Assembly (NCBI RefSeq): GCF_900207585.1
Contig: NZ_OAOP01000007.1
Coordinates: forward strand, 1-64,000
DNA: 64,000 bases
Source: Bacillus oleivorans
Lineage (GTDB): Bacteria > Bacillota > Bacilli > Bacillales > JC228
Direction: 5' to 3'
Numbering within the stretch: the stretch's first letter is position 1; every line of letters begins with the position of its first letter. Position numbers and translations under genes: made by a program. Shown here in pieces: positions 38,867 to 45,918 of the stretch. The notes under the pieces were generated by a model. The model ran no database searches. It had not been told where the DNA came from and saw only the letters and a list, made by a program, of their open reading frames with translations.

Positions 38867-38944
38867 CTACAAAGAAAACCCGATGATCAGCATAAAGAGT
38901 AAGGATCCAAAAAACCAAATTGAAAGAATTGGATTCGAGAACAT
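38867..38944 (-). CDS. Putative 25-residue membrane peptide
   Basis: An ATG at 38944 on the minus strand follows GGAGGGTGAAAGAT, one of the best ribosome sites in the region. It encodes a 25-residue, almost wholly hydrophobic peptide beginning MFSNPILSIWFFGSLLFM and ending at TAG. Such single-span peptides are often real but are usually missed. It lies about 60 bases after the interrupted gene on the same strand. No family can be named. Confidence 0.45.
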   Translation of the reverse strand: MFSNPILSIWFFGSLLFMLIIGFSL

Positions 38945-39003
38945 ATCTTTCACCCTCCATTATTTGGACTTAAATTGGGTAACCGTGATTTTTTCCGCTC
39001 TAG

Positions 39004-39329
39004 TTATTGGGTAAACGAGGAGCTTTTAATAGTTGGGGAAAAAAAGAACATAACACCGATTCCAATCAGAGTAGCCCACGCACCGGCTGCCATGGTACTT
39101 GTTTCTATGCCGCTAAAATAGAGGATCATTGAAAGTTCCGCTGCTCTAGGTGAAGCATTTTTCTTTCCGTATAAGCAAATAACACAGGTCTTACAGTTCC
39201 GGCTGCTGTTCCAACCCGTAAAATATCACTATTATAATAATCTCCTAGCCAATCAAGAAAACCGATTATGTTGGTGGCCTTGATTTTTTCATGATTCCCC
39301 AATCCGGTTGAATACGGGGAAGGGGAGTT
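39004..39329 (-). pseudogene. Interrupted host gene, 3' part (with frameshift)
   Basis: This is most of a gene whose first 41 bases lie at 42222–42262 beyond the inserted element. Joining the parts with one GAGTT copy gives a continuous frame of about 120 codons, with a hydrophobic C-terminal half (STMAAGAWATLIGIGVMFFF). The frame also breaks once in an A5 run (minus strand; 39158–39162), where one extra A restores it. I cannot name the family. The TAA is at 39004–39006. Confidence 0.6.
39325..39329. repeat. Target site duplication, left copy
   Basis: GAGTT, directly outside the TGT of the left end. The same five bases follow the ACA of the right end at 42222–42226. Five-base duplications are the rule for Tn7, Mu and Tn5053-type transposases. 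Confidence 0.85.
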
Positions 39330-39482
39330 TGTAATGTGACAATAAAGTTCTTTAATTTTAAAACCCCAAACACATATAACCCCGTTCTGAGTAATACGGG
39401 GTTAAAATAAAGTTGTTTAATTTTTGATGTAAAAAACTTCGCCGTATCAAAAAATATAACAATAAAGTCGTTTAAATCTAAG
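39330..39482 (+). repeat. Left-end transposase-site array, three spaced copies
   Basis: Three direct copies of a core related to ACAATAAAGTTGTTTAA begin near 39339, 39404 and 39459, that is 65 and 55 bases apart. The middle copy reads AAAATAAAG. Between the first two lies a hairpin, AACCCCGT/ACGGGGTT (about 39379–39403), which may stop transcription across the end. Confidence 0.75.
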
Positions 39483-39554
39483 GGTTCCTCCACAATCGCG
39501 CCCTTTTGTTGAAGATCGCAGCTTTCTTTAGTTCTAGAAGAACATTTTATTACT

Positions 39555-40241
39555 TTAATGGGTTTCTAATGGTATTTTACCGATTTCTGAGACATCCTTA
39601 TGTTTGTACTTTATCACTTCAAAACCTGGTATTCGTAAAGTAATTGTATCAAATCCATAAGGAGGCATTATTGGTCCTTCATATGTAACAATTTGAATGG
39701 TTACATCGTATTTGTCATTATATTCATCTTGAATAATATCAATAATTCTTTCGGAGTGAAAAAGCCTTGATTCACCATAATACGTTCTTGTGGCATCAAG
39801 TATCTCTTTACCAATTGCTCTTAAAAAGGCCTTCTCAAGCATTGTTTTACTTTTGACAGTCGGAAATTTCTTTGTTTCCTTTTTAACGACTTTCCAATGA
39901 TCATTTTCTTTTTTTAATGTATACAAAAGATTCAATCCATCCAACTTGACTGCGTGTATATAGGCAATATCATCTTTTATATACACCCTTGGTTCTCTAA
40001 CCCATTTCCATACATCTGATGTTAGTACAGATAGAAATGCTTTGCCTAATGGAGTTATATCTCCTTTGTCATTATAAAAAGGAAATTCTCTAAAAAAATA
40101 GATATCTTTAACACCTTGTAAATCTACATCGAAATAATATTTATCAATAAATTCTTTATCTGGTGTTTCTTGTATTGCAAAAGCTACAGAGTTATTTATA
40201 AAAAATAAGATACAAAAAATAAAATAGAGTTTTTCCTTCAA
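39555..40241 (-). CDS. Secreted protein with C-terminal DUF3888-like domain (transposon cargo)
   Basis: A 228-residue protein with a signal peptide (MKEKLYFIFCILFFINNSVAFA, cleavage after AFA). The C-terminal part reads KAFLRAIGKEILDATRTYYG, then IVTYEGPIMPPYGFDTITL, the pattern I associate with DUF3888. The N-terminal 120 residues are not recognised. TTG at 40241 follows AAAGGTAGGTGG. It is divergent from the DUF3231 gene inside the element. Function is unknown; an outside location is inferred from the signal peptide. Confidence 0.7.
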   Translation of the reverse strand: MKEKLYFIFCILFFINNSVAFAIQETPDKEFIDKYYFDVDLQGVKDIYFFREFPFYNDKGDITPLGKAFLSVLTSDVWKWVREPRVYIKDDIAYIHAVKLDGLNLLYTLKKENDHWKVVKKETKKFPTVKSKTMLEKAFLRAIGKEILDATRTYYGESRLFHSERIIDIIQDEYNDKYDVTIQIVTYEGPIMPPYGFDTITLRIPGFEVIKYKHKDVSEIGKIPLETH

Positions 40242-40490
40242 TACAGTCCACCTACCTTTGTAGGTATCTTGCCCAATCGCTTATACTAAAATCTTGCTAC
40301 CGATAGCATAAAAAGGCTTCATACACTAAATGAGACGCGTTCCTAAATAAATGCGCCCGATTGTTGAATATTGTAAAATGCGAAAGAGCTACTAAATCGA
40401 CTTATCAGTTATTTTACTAAAGCACCCGTTATACAATAAGAATTACATATTTATTGCTTTATTAGAAATAATAACCGAAGAGGTGATAAT

Positions 40491-41495
40491 GTGGATAAGA
40501 ATAACTTAAAACTCACTTCTTCTGAAATAGGAACGCTGTGGGGACAGTATGTAAACGGAACAATGACAGATATAGTCAATAGATATATGTTCTCTATTAT
40601 TGAGGATGAATCAATAAAAAATATTTTTGAGGATGCTATCAAGACGTTTGAAAAACAAAAGAAACAACTCGTAACTTTTATGGAGAACGAGGGTTTTCCA
40701 GTTCCAATTGGATTTACTGAATCTGACCTCAATAAAGGTGCAGAGAGATTGTTCACTGACATATTTTGCTTAAATTATTTACATATCATGACTTTACATG
40801 GATTGTTAGGACATACCACTTCATTAGGCGTTTCTGTTAGAAAAGACTTACGAGATTATTACGATTCATGTGATAATGACGGGAAAAGAATGTACCATCA
40901 AACCATAGAGTTGTTGCTCGAGAAAGGGAATTTCCAAAGAGATCCTTTATTTTATCCTAGTAAGAACCCTGAATTTATTTCTAGCCAAGATTTCACAGAT
41001 GGATTTTTCGGAAAAGGGAGACGTTTAACTGCAACAGAAATTATCAGTATTTCTTTGAACCTTAAAAAGAGTATTATGGCTAAAACTCTTTCTATCGCAT
41101 TCAGTCAAGTTACTCAAACAAAAGAAGTAAGAAAATTTTTAGAGGATTCCGAGAAAACATCTGATGGACAAATACAAGCCCTTGCAAAAATAATGCATAA
41201 GGATAATTTGCCAGTTCCTAAGTCGTGGGAAACAGAAGTGACAACTTCAACGGACTCTCCTTTTTCTGATAAGTTAATGTTATATCATATTGGTTTCCTG
41301 TTCCAAGCTGCACAAGCGTATCACGGAACAGGTTTAGCTTCAGCTATGCGAACAGACCTTGTAACAACATACGAAAGCACCATTCTACAAAATCTTATGG
41401 TTACCAAAAAATGGTTCGATATTTTAGTGCAAAATAAATGGTTAGAACAGCCACCACTTGCTCCTAATAGAAAAGAAATTGCAAAAGAAAAATAA
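40491..41495 (+). CDS. DUF3231 family protein (transposon cargo)
   Basis: A 334-residue protein made of two related helical halves, each beginning with a segment like LTSSEIGTLWGQYVNGTM or LTATEIISISLNLKKSIM. This duplicated layout is typical of DUF3231, a ferritin-like helical family common in Bacillus and of unknown role. GTG at 40491 follows GAGGTGATAAT. The 250-base gap to the divergent gene should hold both promoters; I see no clear motif in it. Confidence 0.8.
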   Translation: MDKNNLKLTSSEIGTLWGQYVNGTMTDIVNRYMFSIIEDESIKNIFEDAIKTFEKQKKQLVTFMENEGFPVPIGFTESDLNKGAERLFTDIFCLNYLHIMTLHGLLGHTTSLGVSVRKDLRDYYDSCDNDGKRMYHQTIELLLEKGNFQRDPLFYPSKNPEFISSQDFTDGFFGKGRRLTATEIISISLNLKKSIMAKTLSIAFSQVTQTKEVRKFLEDSEKTSDGQIQALAKIMHKDNLPVPKSWETEVTTSTDSPFSDKLMLYHIGFLFQAAQAYHGTGLASAMRTDLVTTYESTILQNLMVTKKWFDILVQNKWLEQPPLAPNRKEIAKEK

Positions 41496-41524
41496 TAAAA
41501 ACATTGTTACTAGGGTATGTATAA

Positions 41525-41975
41525 GTGAATAAGAGTCCATATAAAAAACTAATGTGGAGCATCGCACTTCCTGGATTTGGACAGTATTTAAACGGTAAGT
41601 ATTTTAAAGGCACAGTTTTATTGATACTTGAATTTCTGATTAATATACAAGCCAATTTTAATCAGGTCATACTTCTAAGTTTTCATGGAGAAATTGATGA
41701 TGCCATACAACATGCAGATTATCAGTGGTTGATGTTTTATCCTTGTTTGTACTTTTTTCAATTTGGGATGCGTTGAATGATGCAGGCGGAGGGAAAGACC
41801 CTTATTCTTTTCTTGCGTATGTGTTCGCTGCGTTTTTTTGGTTGGATTGATTTTTTCCTCAAACTTAATGATATTTGGGGTGTTATTTGGTCCTGTATGG
41901 CTCCCAATGTTGTTTATTTTACCCGGATTAATAATTGGATTGACTATTAGAATAATCTTAAATAAAGTTTTTTAA
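41525..41975 (+). pseudogene. Frameshifted small membrane protein gene (transposon cargo)
   Basis: The first 83 codons (KKLMWSIALPGFGQYLNGKYF near the start, a TM2-like opening) end at a stop at 41776. Adding one T in the T6 run near 41755 continues the frame as IWDALNDAGGGKDPYSF, and one more T in the T7 run near 41835 continues it as LVGLIFSSNLMIFGVLFG to a TAA at 41975. The repaired product is about 150 residues with several membrane spans. Two single-base losses in homopolymers could be real decay or assembly error. Confidence 0.7.
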
Positions 41976-42016
41976 AAAACCATCCTCTATTGAATTCAAA
42001 AGAGGATGGTTTTTAT
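41973..42016 (+). terminator. Terminator after the decayed cargo gene
   Basis: AAAAACCATCCTCT and AGAGGATGGTTTTT form a 14-bp stem round a 14-base loop, followed by T-rich sequence. The preserved terminator marks the original 3' end of the frameshifted gene. Confidence 0.85.
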
Positions 42017-42152
42017 GGGAATAATCAAGAAAGTTTTTTAAATAACTACTAGTTTAAGAACAAAGAGTCAATTTCAACTTCAATTTCCTTCGTAAAAATT
42101 CCTTCTGTTTCTTACGCAATATGGCCCTTAAATGGAATATAACATGACTAGA

Positions 42153-42221
42153 ATTTTAAACATCTTTATTGTAAATGTAACGACTTTATTTGTAATTAAA
42201 CAACTTTATTGTAAGTGGACA
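42153..42221 (-). repeat. Right-end transposase-site array, three copies in 20-bp register
   Basis: Read inward from 42221 on the minus strand, three cores (AATAAAGTTG, AATAAAGTCG, AATAAAGATG) recur at exactly 20-base intervals; on the plus strand their TTTATT centres are at 42168, 42188 and 42208. Orientation is opposite to the left-end copies. Dense sites on one end and spread sites on the other is the Tn7 arrangement. Confidence 0.78.
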
Positions 42222-42262
42222 GAGTTTTGAATAAATCCGTTTAAATCAATGTGTTTCTTCAT
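42222..42262 (-). pseudogene. Interrupted host gene, 5' part
   Basis: ATG at 42262 on the minus strand follows GAAGTGATG and opens MKKHIDLNGFIQN, which continues in frame at 39324 once the element and one duplication copy are removed. 42222–42226 is the right-hand GAGTT. See the 3' part at 39004–39329. Confidence 0.6.
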
Positions 42263-42377
42263 TAAAAATCATCACTTCAATATTAAAGCTGTGAGTCACA
42301 GGACTAACTAATTTTTTATATTCAAGTCGGAATACTTGGTTTTATGGTAGAAGGTCGACCATGTTTTATGCTTTTAC

Positions 42378-42851
42378 CTATTTTTTATTTTGAGAAATAG
42401 CTTGCGAGATAGGATTTTCAACTACATAATTAGATGATACGTTCACAGGATTTTTAATTGTATCGCCAACAGGGCAATGCGCGTCAACAAACCTAAAAAA
42501 CTCATCAAGCTTTTCTTTAGGAGCATCTGTTGTAATGTGGAAAGTGGATACAATCGATGAATAGCCAGGCCTTACATCAGCTTTGTTTAAGAAGCCATCT
42601 AAATCTAGTTCACCTTCTAATTCAACCCACAATTGATCAAATTCAATCCCGAATTGTTTCGCATAGGTTTGCACGACGATAGATTGGCAGGAACCCAAAG
42701 CAGAAAGAATAAGTTCCACTGGATTCATTCCTTGATCGGTTCCTCCTAATTGGATCGGTTCATCAACAATCACTTTATGGCCTCTTGTTTCGGTTTTCAC
42801 CAAATACTTTTCTTGTAATGATGCATTCACATTAAATTTTAAAACCGTCAA
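42378..42851 (-). CDS. OsmC-family protein under a SAM riboswitch
   Basis: A 157-residue OsmC/Ohr-superfamily protein. The motif GMNPVELILSALGSCQSIVVQTYA holds the first conserved cysteine, and FVDAHCPVGDTIKNPV the second, the pair used for peroxide or disulfide chemistry in this superfamily. TTG at 42851 follows AAAGGAGA. The only control region visible upstream is the SAM-I riboswitch and its terminator, which suggests a job in sulfur or methionine metabolism rather than general peroxide defence; that is inference. Confidence 0.82.
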   Translation of the reverse strand: MTVLKFNVNASLQEKYLVKTETRGHKVIVDEPIQLGGTDQGMNPVELILSALGSCQSIVVQTYAKQFGIEFDQLWVELEGELDLDGFLNKADVRPGYSSIVSTFHITTDAPKEKLDEFFRFVDAHCPVGDTIKNPVNVSSNYVVENPISQAISQNKK

Positions 42852-42902
42852 TTAAAATTTCTCCTTTCCATTCTTTAATAGTTTTTGTTTTTACAATAAA
42901 AA

Positions 42903-42923
42903 TCAGTTTTCGTTTAGGTACAA
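42903..42923 (-). CDS. Possible six-codon leader frame before the OsmC gene
   Basis: A perfect GGAGGTGA (42929–42936) precedes TTG at 42923, which would encode MYLNEN and stop. An ATT at the neighbouring position would instead open a basic 30-codon frame running into the OsmC start. Either way a strong ribosome site is placed where no normal gene begins. Low confidence that it is translated. Confidence 0.25.
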   Translation of the reverse strand: MYLNEN

Positions 42924-42952
42924 TTGATTCACCTCCATTCTTTTCAACCAAT

Positions 42953-42985
42953 GAAAAACGACCTCTTATAGGAATAAGAGGTCGT
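42953..42985 (-). terminator. Riboswitch-controlled terminator
   Basis: CGACCTCTTAT and ATAAGAGGTCG make an 11-bp stem with a 4-base loop, followed on the minus strand by T5. Its 5' arm (CCTCTTAT) can also pair with ATAAGAGG of the riboswitch P1 3' strand, giving the competing antiterminator. Confidence 0.88.
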
Positions 42986-43013
42986 GATAAACAAAATAAT
43001 ACGTAACCACTGT

Positions 43014-43126
43014 CCCTCTTATATTTCAGATTGAAACAATCTGCTGGAATTGGCACCTTTTGAAATAAAATTCAAAGGTTGCCGAGGCATCATTGGGCCA
43101 GTCCCTCCGCCTCTCTTTATAAGAGT
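43014..43126 (-). promoter_or_regulatory. SAM-I (S-box) riboswitch
   Basis: The minus strand reads CTTATAAAGAGAGGCGGAGG, then GACTGGCCCAATGATGCC, CGGCAACC, GGTGCCAATTCCAGCAGA and a closing TATAAG, the S-box consensus in order. P1 forms between CTCTTATA and TATAAGAG. SAM binding holds P1 and so frees the downstream terminator, switching the OsmC gene off when SAM is plentiful. The assignment rests on direct comparison with the known consensus. Confidence 0.95.
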
Positions 43127-43342
43127 ATTGCAACTCGCTATTTAATTTGACCCTAATTCTAAATAGCATATCAGGAATCGTCTATAGGTCTTTTGTATGC
43201 TTTTTGAGCTGCATAAATTATAATAGCGATGTGAACAATGAGATTTATAGAGTGAAATGCACCTATCGTGCGTAAAGAAAAAACATTGACATTTAGCTTT
43301 ATGATAGCTATAATAAGCTTTGTTGCCTCAGAGGTGATATAT

Positions 43343-43876
43343 TTGAAATGGTCTATTAATCAGTTGCAAAAACTCCGGGATAAAGGCTTGGAGCTTAATG
43401 AAACAATGGACTTAGATGAAGAGCTGAAAAGAGTAGACTCGCAAATTAGAGGGGCCACACCTGTTCATGTGACAGGAAAAGTGGATATTGGTTCTTCAAG
43501 GGTTACCTTCCATTTACAGGTAGAAGGTGCCTTAACTCTTCCGTGTTCGAGAACGTTAAAGGATGTTCATTATCCTTACCATATTGAATCAAAGGAAACT
43601 TTTTTATTGAATTCAAGTGGATATGGCAGCGAGGAAGAATCGGACGAAGTACATCAGCTAGAAGGGGATGTACTAAACTTAACACCTGTGATTGTGGAAT
43701 TAATTGTACTAGAAATTCCGATGCAGGTTTATAGTGAAGAAGCAAAAAATGAAGATGATTTTCATCCTTCAGGTCAAGGCTGGGAATTCATCAGTGAAAA
43801 TCAAAAAAAAGACAAGATTGATCCGCGTTTGGCTGAATTATCCAAGCTCCTTCAAACTGAAAAGGATCAAGATTAG
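43343..43876 (+). CDS. ylbN: YceD/DUF177 family protein YlbN
   Basis: A 177-residue protein of the DUF177 family, almost always next to rpmF and suspected to act in ribosome or rRNA metabolism. Conserved features are [20 protein letters not shown] and [14 protein letters not shown] with a single Cys. TTG at 43343 gives [11 protein letters not shown] and follows GAGGTGATAT; upstream open frame to 43268 has no site. It ends 32 bases before rpmF. A TATAAT near 43220 may be its −10. Confidence 0.92.
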   Translation: MKWSINQLQKLRDKGLELNETMDLDEELKRVDSQIRGATPVHVTGKVDIGSSRVTFHLQVEGALTLPCSRTLKDVHYPYHIESKETFLLNSSGYGSEEESDEVHQLEGDVLNLTPVIVELIVLEIPMQVYSEEAKNEDDFHPSGQGWEFISENQKKDKIDPRLAELSKLLQTEKDQD

Positions 43877-43908
43877 CTTTTGATACATCTTTTAAGGAGG
43901 TGGGAAGA

Positions 43909-44082
43909 ATGGCTGTACCTTTTAGAAGAACGTCTAAAACTAAAAAACGACTACGTCGTACTCACTTCAAACTTCAAGTCCCTGGTATGGTAGAATGCCC
44001 AAACTGCGGCGAAATGAAATTAGCTCACCGTGTATGTAAGGCTTGCGGAACATACAAAGGAAAAGAAGTTGTTAATAAATAA
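43909..44082 (+). CDS. rpmF: Ribosomal protein bL32
   Basis: A 57-residue basic ribosomal protein of the large subunit. It starts [20 protein letters not shown] and carries the zinc ribbon [18 protein letters not shown], so this is the Cys4 zinc-binding form. ATG at 43909 follows AAGGAGGTGGGAAG. It closes the ylbN–rpmF pair before a terminator. Confidence 0.97.
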   Translation: MAVPFRRTSKTKKRLRRTHFKLQVPGMVECPNCGEMKLAHRVCKACGTYKGKEVVNK

Positions 44083-44095
44083 TGAATGATTAAAA

Positions 44096-44142
44096 GAACG
44101 CAAAGAGATGGATGGCTAGACTGCCTCTCTTTGCGTTTTTTT
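44096..44142 (+). terminator. Terminator after rpmF
   Basis: AACGCAAAGAGA and TCTCTTTGCGTT form a 12-bp stem followed by T7. Confidence 0.9.
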
Positions 44143-44157
44143 CTTATACATTTTGGG

Positions 44158-44370
44158 TCTAGCACAAAGTGCTAGCCCCATTTGTTTACGGACATTAGTT
44201 CCGCTATTTGCTGCAAATCTTTGGATTTCAGAAATTATCGGACACTGGTTCCGCTATCATGGCAAAAACATACGATTTTCGCGTCAAATTTAATAAATAG
44301 CTGATTGTATGTCCTATAATTTTTCAAAACAGCGGTATTTTGAGAAATAACGGAACGTATGTCCTATGAC
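44158..44370. repeat. GGACAT…CCGTTATTT repeat cluster, copy set 1
   Basis: A small hairpin CTAGCAC/GTGCTAG opens the stretch. Then follow two forward units (GGACATTAGTTCCGCTATTT at 44190 and GGACACTGGTTCCGCTATC near 44240) and two reversed units (near 44294–44316 and 44345–44368, the last reading AACGGAACGTATGTCC). The same unit recurs at 57.5–57.8 kb. No gene is visible in the gap. Confidence 0.7.
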
Positions 44371-44439
44371 ACAATTTCGACTGCGACCAGTTTTTTTATA
44401 AAGCAGATTTTAATAGCAAGTGTAAAATGAGGTGCGGAC

Positions 44440-45213
44440 ATGGCGGATTACAAGATTAAAAGATTATTTAACAATGTTTTGGTATTTGTAATTACGAGAG
44501 AGCATGTGCTAAATGCTGTGAATGATCAAGTGATGGACGGTTTAAACCAGGCTTGCGATATCATCAGAACAGATCCTGACTATTCCTTATTCGTGATTAC
44601 AGGAGAAGGGGAAAGGGCATTTTGTTCAGGGGGCGATCTCCGGGAATTTCATGCTCTGAAGACAGCGAATCAAAGTGTCCAAATGCTGCAAAAAATGGCC
44701 CATATTTTACATAATATAGCTACTTTGCCTGTTCCAGTAATTGGGCTGCTAAATGGAACAGCCGTTGGCGGAGGAATGGAGATTGCATCCGCATGTGATT
44801 GGCGCTATGCCAGAGAAACAGGGAAATATGGTTTTATCCAAGCGAGTCTCTCGATTACGACTGGATGGGGCGGGGGCACATTACTTCTTGAAAAATTCCC
44901 GCCTCATTTAGCGCTAGAATGGTTAGCTAAGGGAGAAAAAAGAGCCGCGTCTGACTGGCAGCAAGATCGTTTCTTTAACAATATCTTTTCAGGAAAGCCA
45001 TTTGATTTTTTTGAAAAAGAGTGTCATTCCATGCTTAAAACTCAGTCGGATGTTTTAAGAAGCTATAAAGAAGTCTTTTTAAAAAAGATAGATCAGCCTT
45101 CATTATTGGACCGGATGCTAAACGAAGCTAAAAATTGTTCTCTTCTGTGGGAAAGTAATGCACATCATGAAGCTGTCACGCAATTTTTACAAAAAGATAG
45201 AAAAACGAAATGA
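44440..45213 (+). CDS. Crotonase-family (enoyl-CoA hydratase-like) protein
   Basis: A 257-residue crotonase-fold protein. The oxyanion loops FCSGGDLREF and NGTAVGGGMEIASACDWR are intact and keep the first catalytic glutamate (GGGME). The second glutamate, expected in a Q-P-E motif, is replaced in KYGFIQASLSITTGWGGG by Gln. It may therefore not be a normal hydratase; a decarboxylase, hydrolase or isomerase role is possible. ATG at 44440 follows GAGGTG. The acyl-CoA carboxylase genes lie 1.4 kb downstream. Confidence 0.82.
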   Translation: MADYKIKRLFNNVLVFVITREHVLNAVNDQVMDGLNQACDIIRTDPDYSLFVITGEGERAFCSGGDLREFHALKTANQSVQMLQKMAHILHNIATLPVPVIGLLNGTAVGGGMEIASACDWRYARETGKYGFIQASLSITTGWGGGTLLLEKFPPHLALEWLAKGEKRAASDWQQDRFFNNIFSGKPFDFFEKECHSMLKTQSDVLRSYKEVFLKKIDQPSLLDRMLNEAKNCSLLWESNAHHEAVTQFLQKDRKTK

Positions 45214-45318
45214 TACGGCTTTCACCTATAAAATATAGTTAAACTGAAATTGAATCCGTCTATCTATTCTACTAGTTGCATATATATAGGTATCCATGAA
45301 TTTAGAGGAGGGGTGCCG

Positions 45319-45870
45319 ATGACAACTACTAGGCAGGATGCTTGGACAAAGGACGAAGATGTACTTCTCGCTGAAGTTGTCCTACGCCATATTCGAGAAG
45401 GCGGTACACAGTTACAGGCCTTTGAAGAAGTAGGTAAAAAATTGTCCCGAACACCAGCTGCTTGCGGGTTTCGCTGGAACTCGCTTGTCAGAAAGCAATA
45501 CAAGTCTGGGATTGAATTGGCTAAAAAACAGCGTAAAGAACTTAAAAGACAGAAAAGTTCATTAACCAAGCATGAACGCTTTGAAGAGAATAGGATCCGA
45601 CAAGCAGAGAATGGAGAGCGGAATCCAATTCGAAACCTTATCATTTCTTTAGAACAGCTAGAGAAACAATGGCTGGAAAGAAAAAATGACGCTGACTTAC
45701 ATAAACGTGTGAGTCTATTAGAAAATGAAAACCAAGCCCTTAAGAAAGAAAGAGATCATTGGCTTTCAGAATATAGGACGTTACTTGGGGTTATGGAAAA
45801 AGCGAGAAAGCTTGTTTATTTAGAAGATGAAGTTGTCAAGAAAAAAGCAAAAAATGGGAAAGGGTTTTAA
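45319..45870 (+). CDS. ylbO: RsfA/GerR-family sporulation regulator YlbO
   Basis: A 183-residue DNA-binding protein with an N-terminal Myb/SANT-like domain ([23 protein letters not shown], then [15 protein letters not shown]) and a C-terminal coiled coil (about 100–170). B. subtilis YlbO (GerR) represses some sigma-E genes in the mother cell. ATG at 45319 follows GAGGAGGGG; the open frame upstream lacks a site. Position next to ylbP agrees. Confidence 0.88.
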   Translation: MTTTRQDAWTKDEDVLLAEVVLRHIREGGTQLQAFEEVGKKLSRTPAACGFRWNSLVRKQYKSGIELAKKQRKELKRQKSSLTKHERFEENRIRQAENGERNPIRNLIISLEQLEKQWLERKNDADLHKRVSLLENENQALKKERDHWLSEYRTLLGVMEKARKLVYLEDEVVKKKAKNGKGF

Positions 45871-45881
45871 ACCTTTCCATA

Positions 45882-45912
45882 AAAAACGAACCGTTTTCAG
45901 GTTCGTTTTATA
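45882..45912. terminator. Bidirectional terminator between ylbO and ylbP
   Basis: AAAACGAAC and GTTCGTTTT pair round a 9-base loop, with A/T tracts on each side. Confidence 0.85.
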
Positions 45913-45918
45913 TTTTGT

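Larger units (their letters stand above)
39330..42221. mobile_element. 2.9-kb Tn7-like element without a transposase
   Basis: The element starts TGTAATGTGACAATAAAG and ends, read inward from the right, TGTCCACTTACAATAAAG, so TGT and ACAATAAAG are at the same spacing. It is flanked by GAGTT duplications and interrupts a host frame. Each end has three related sites. Cargo: a secreted DUF3888-like gene, a DUF3231 gene and a decayed membrane-protein gene; no transposase, TnsC/TniB ATPase or TniQ is present. Ends and duplication fit TnsB/TniA-type (rve) transposition; movement would need an enzyme from elsewhere. Confidence 0.8.

Noticed and set aside
39266-39493. 75-codon minus-strand frame at the left end of the element
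   Set aside because: It crosses the element boundary and the site array, so it is created by the insertion.
39330-42221. Tn7 insertion at its glmS site or a tRNA-linked island
   Set aside because: No glmS or tRNA gene is nearby; the target is a protein-coding frame.
42832-43056. 74-codon minus-strand frame over the riboswitch
   Set aside because: It reads through the SAM-I aptamer and terminator; coding there is not credible.
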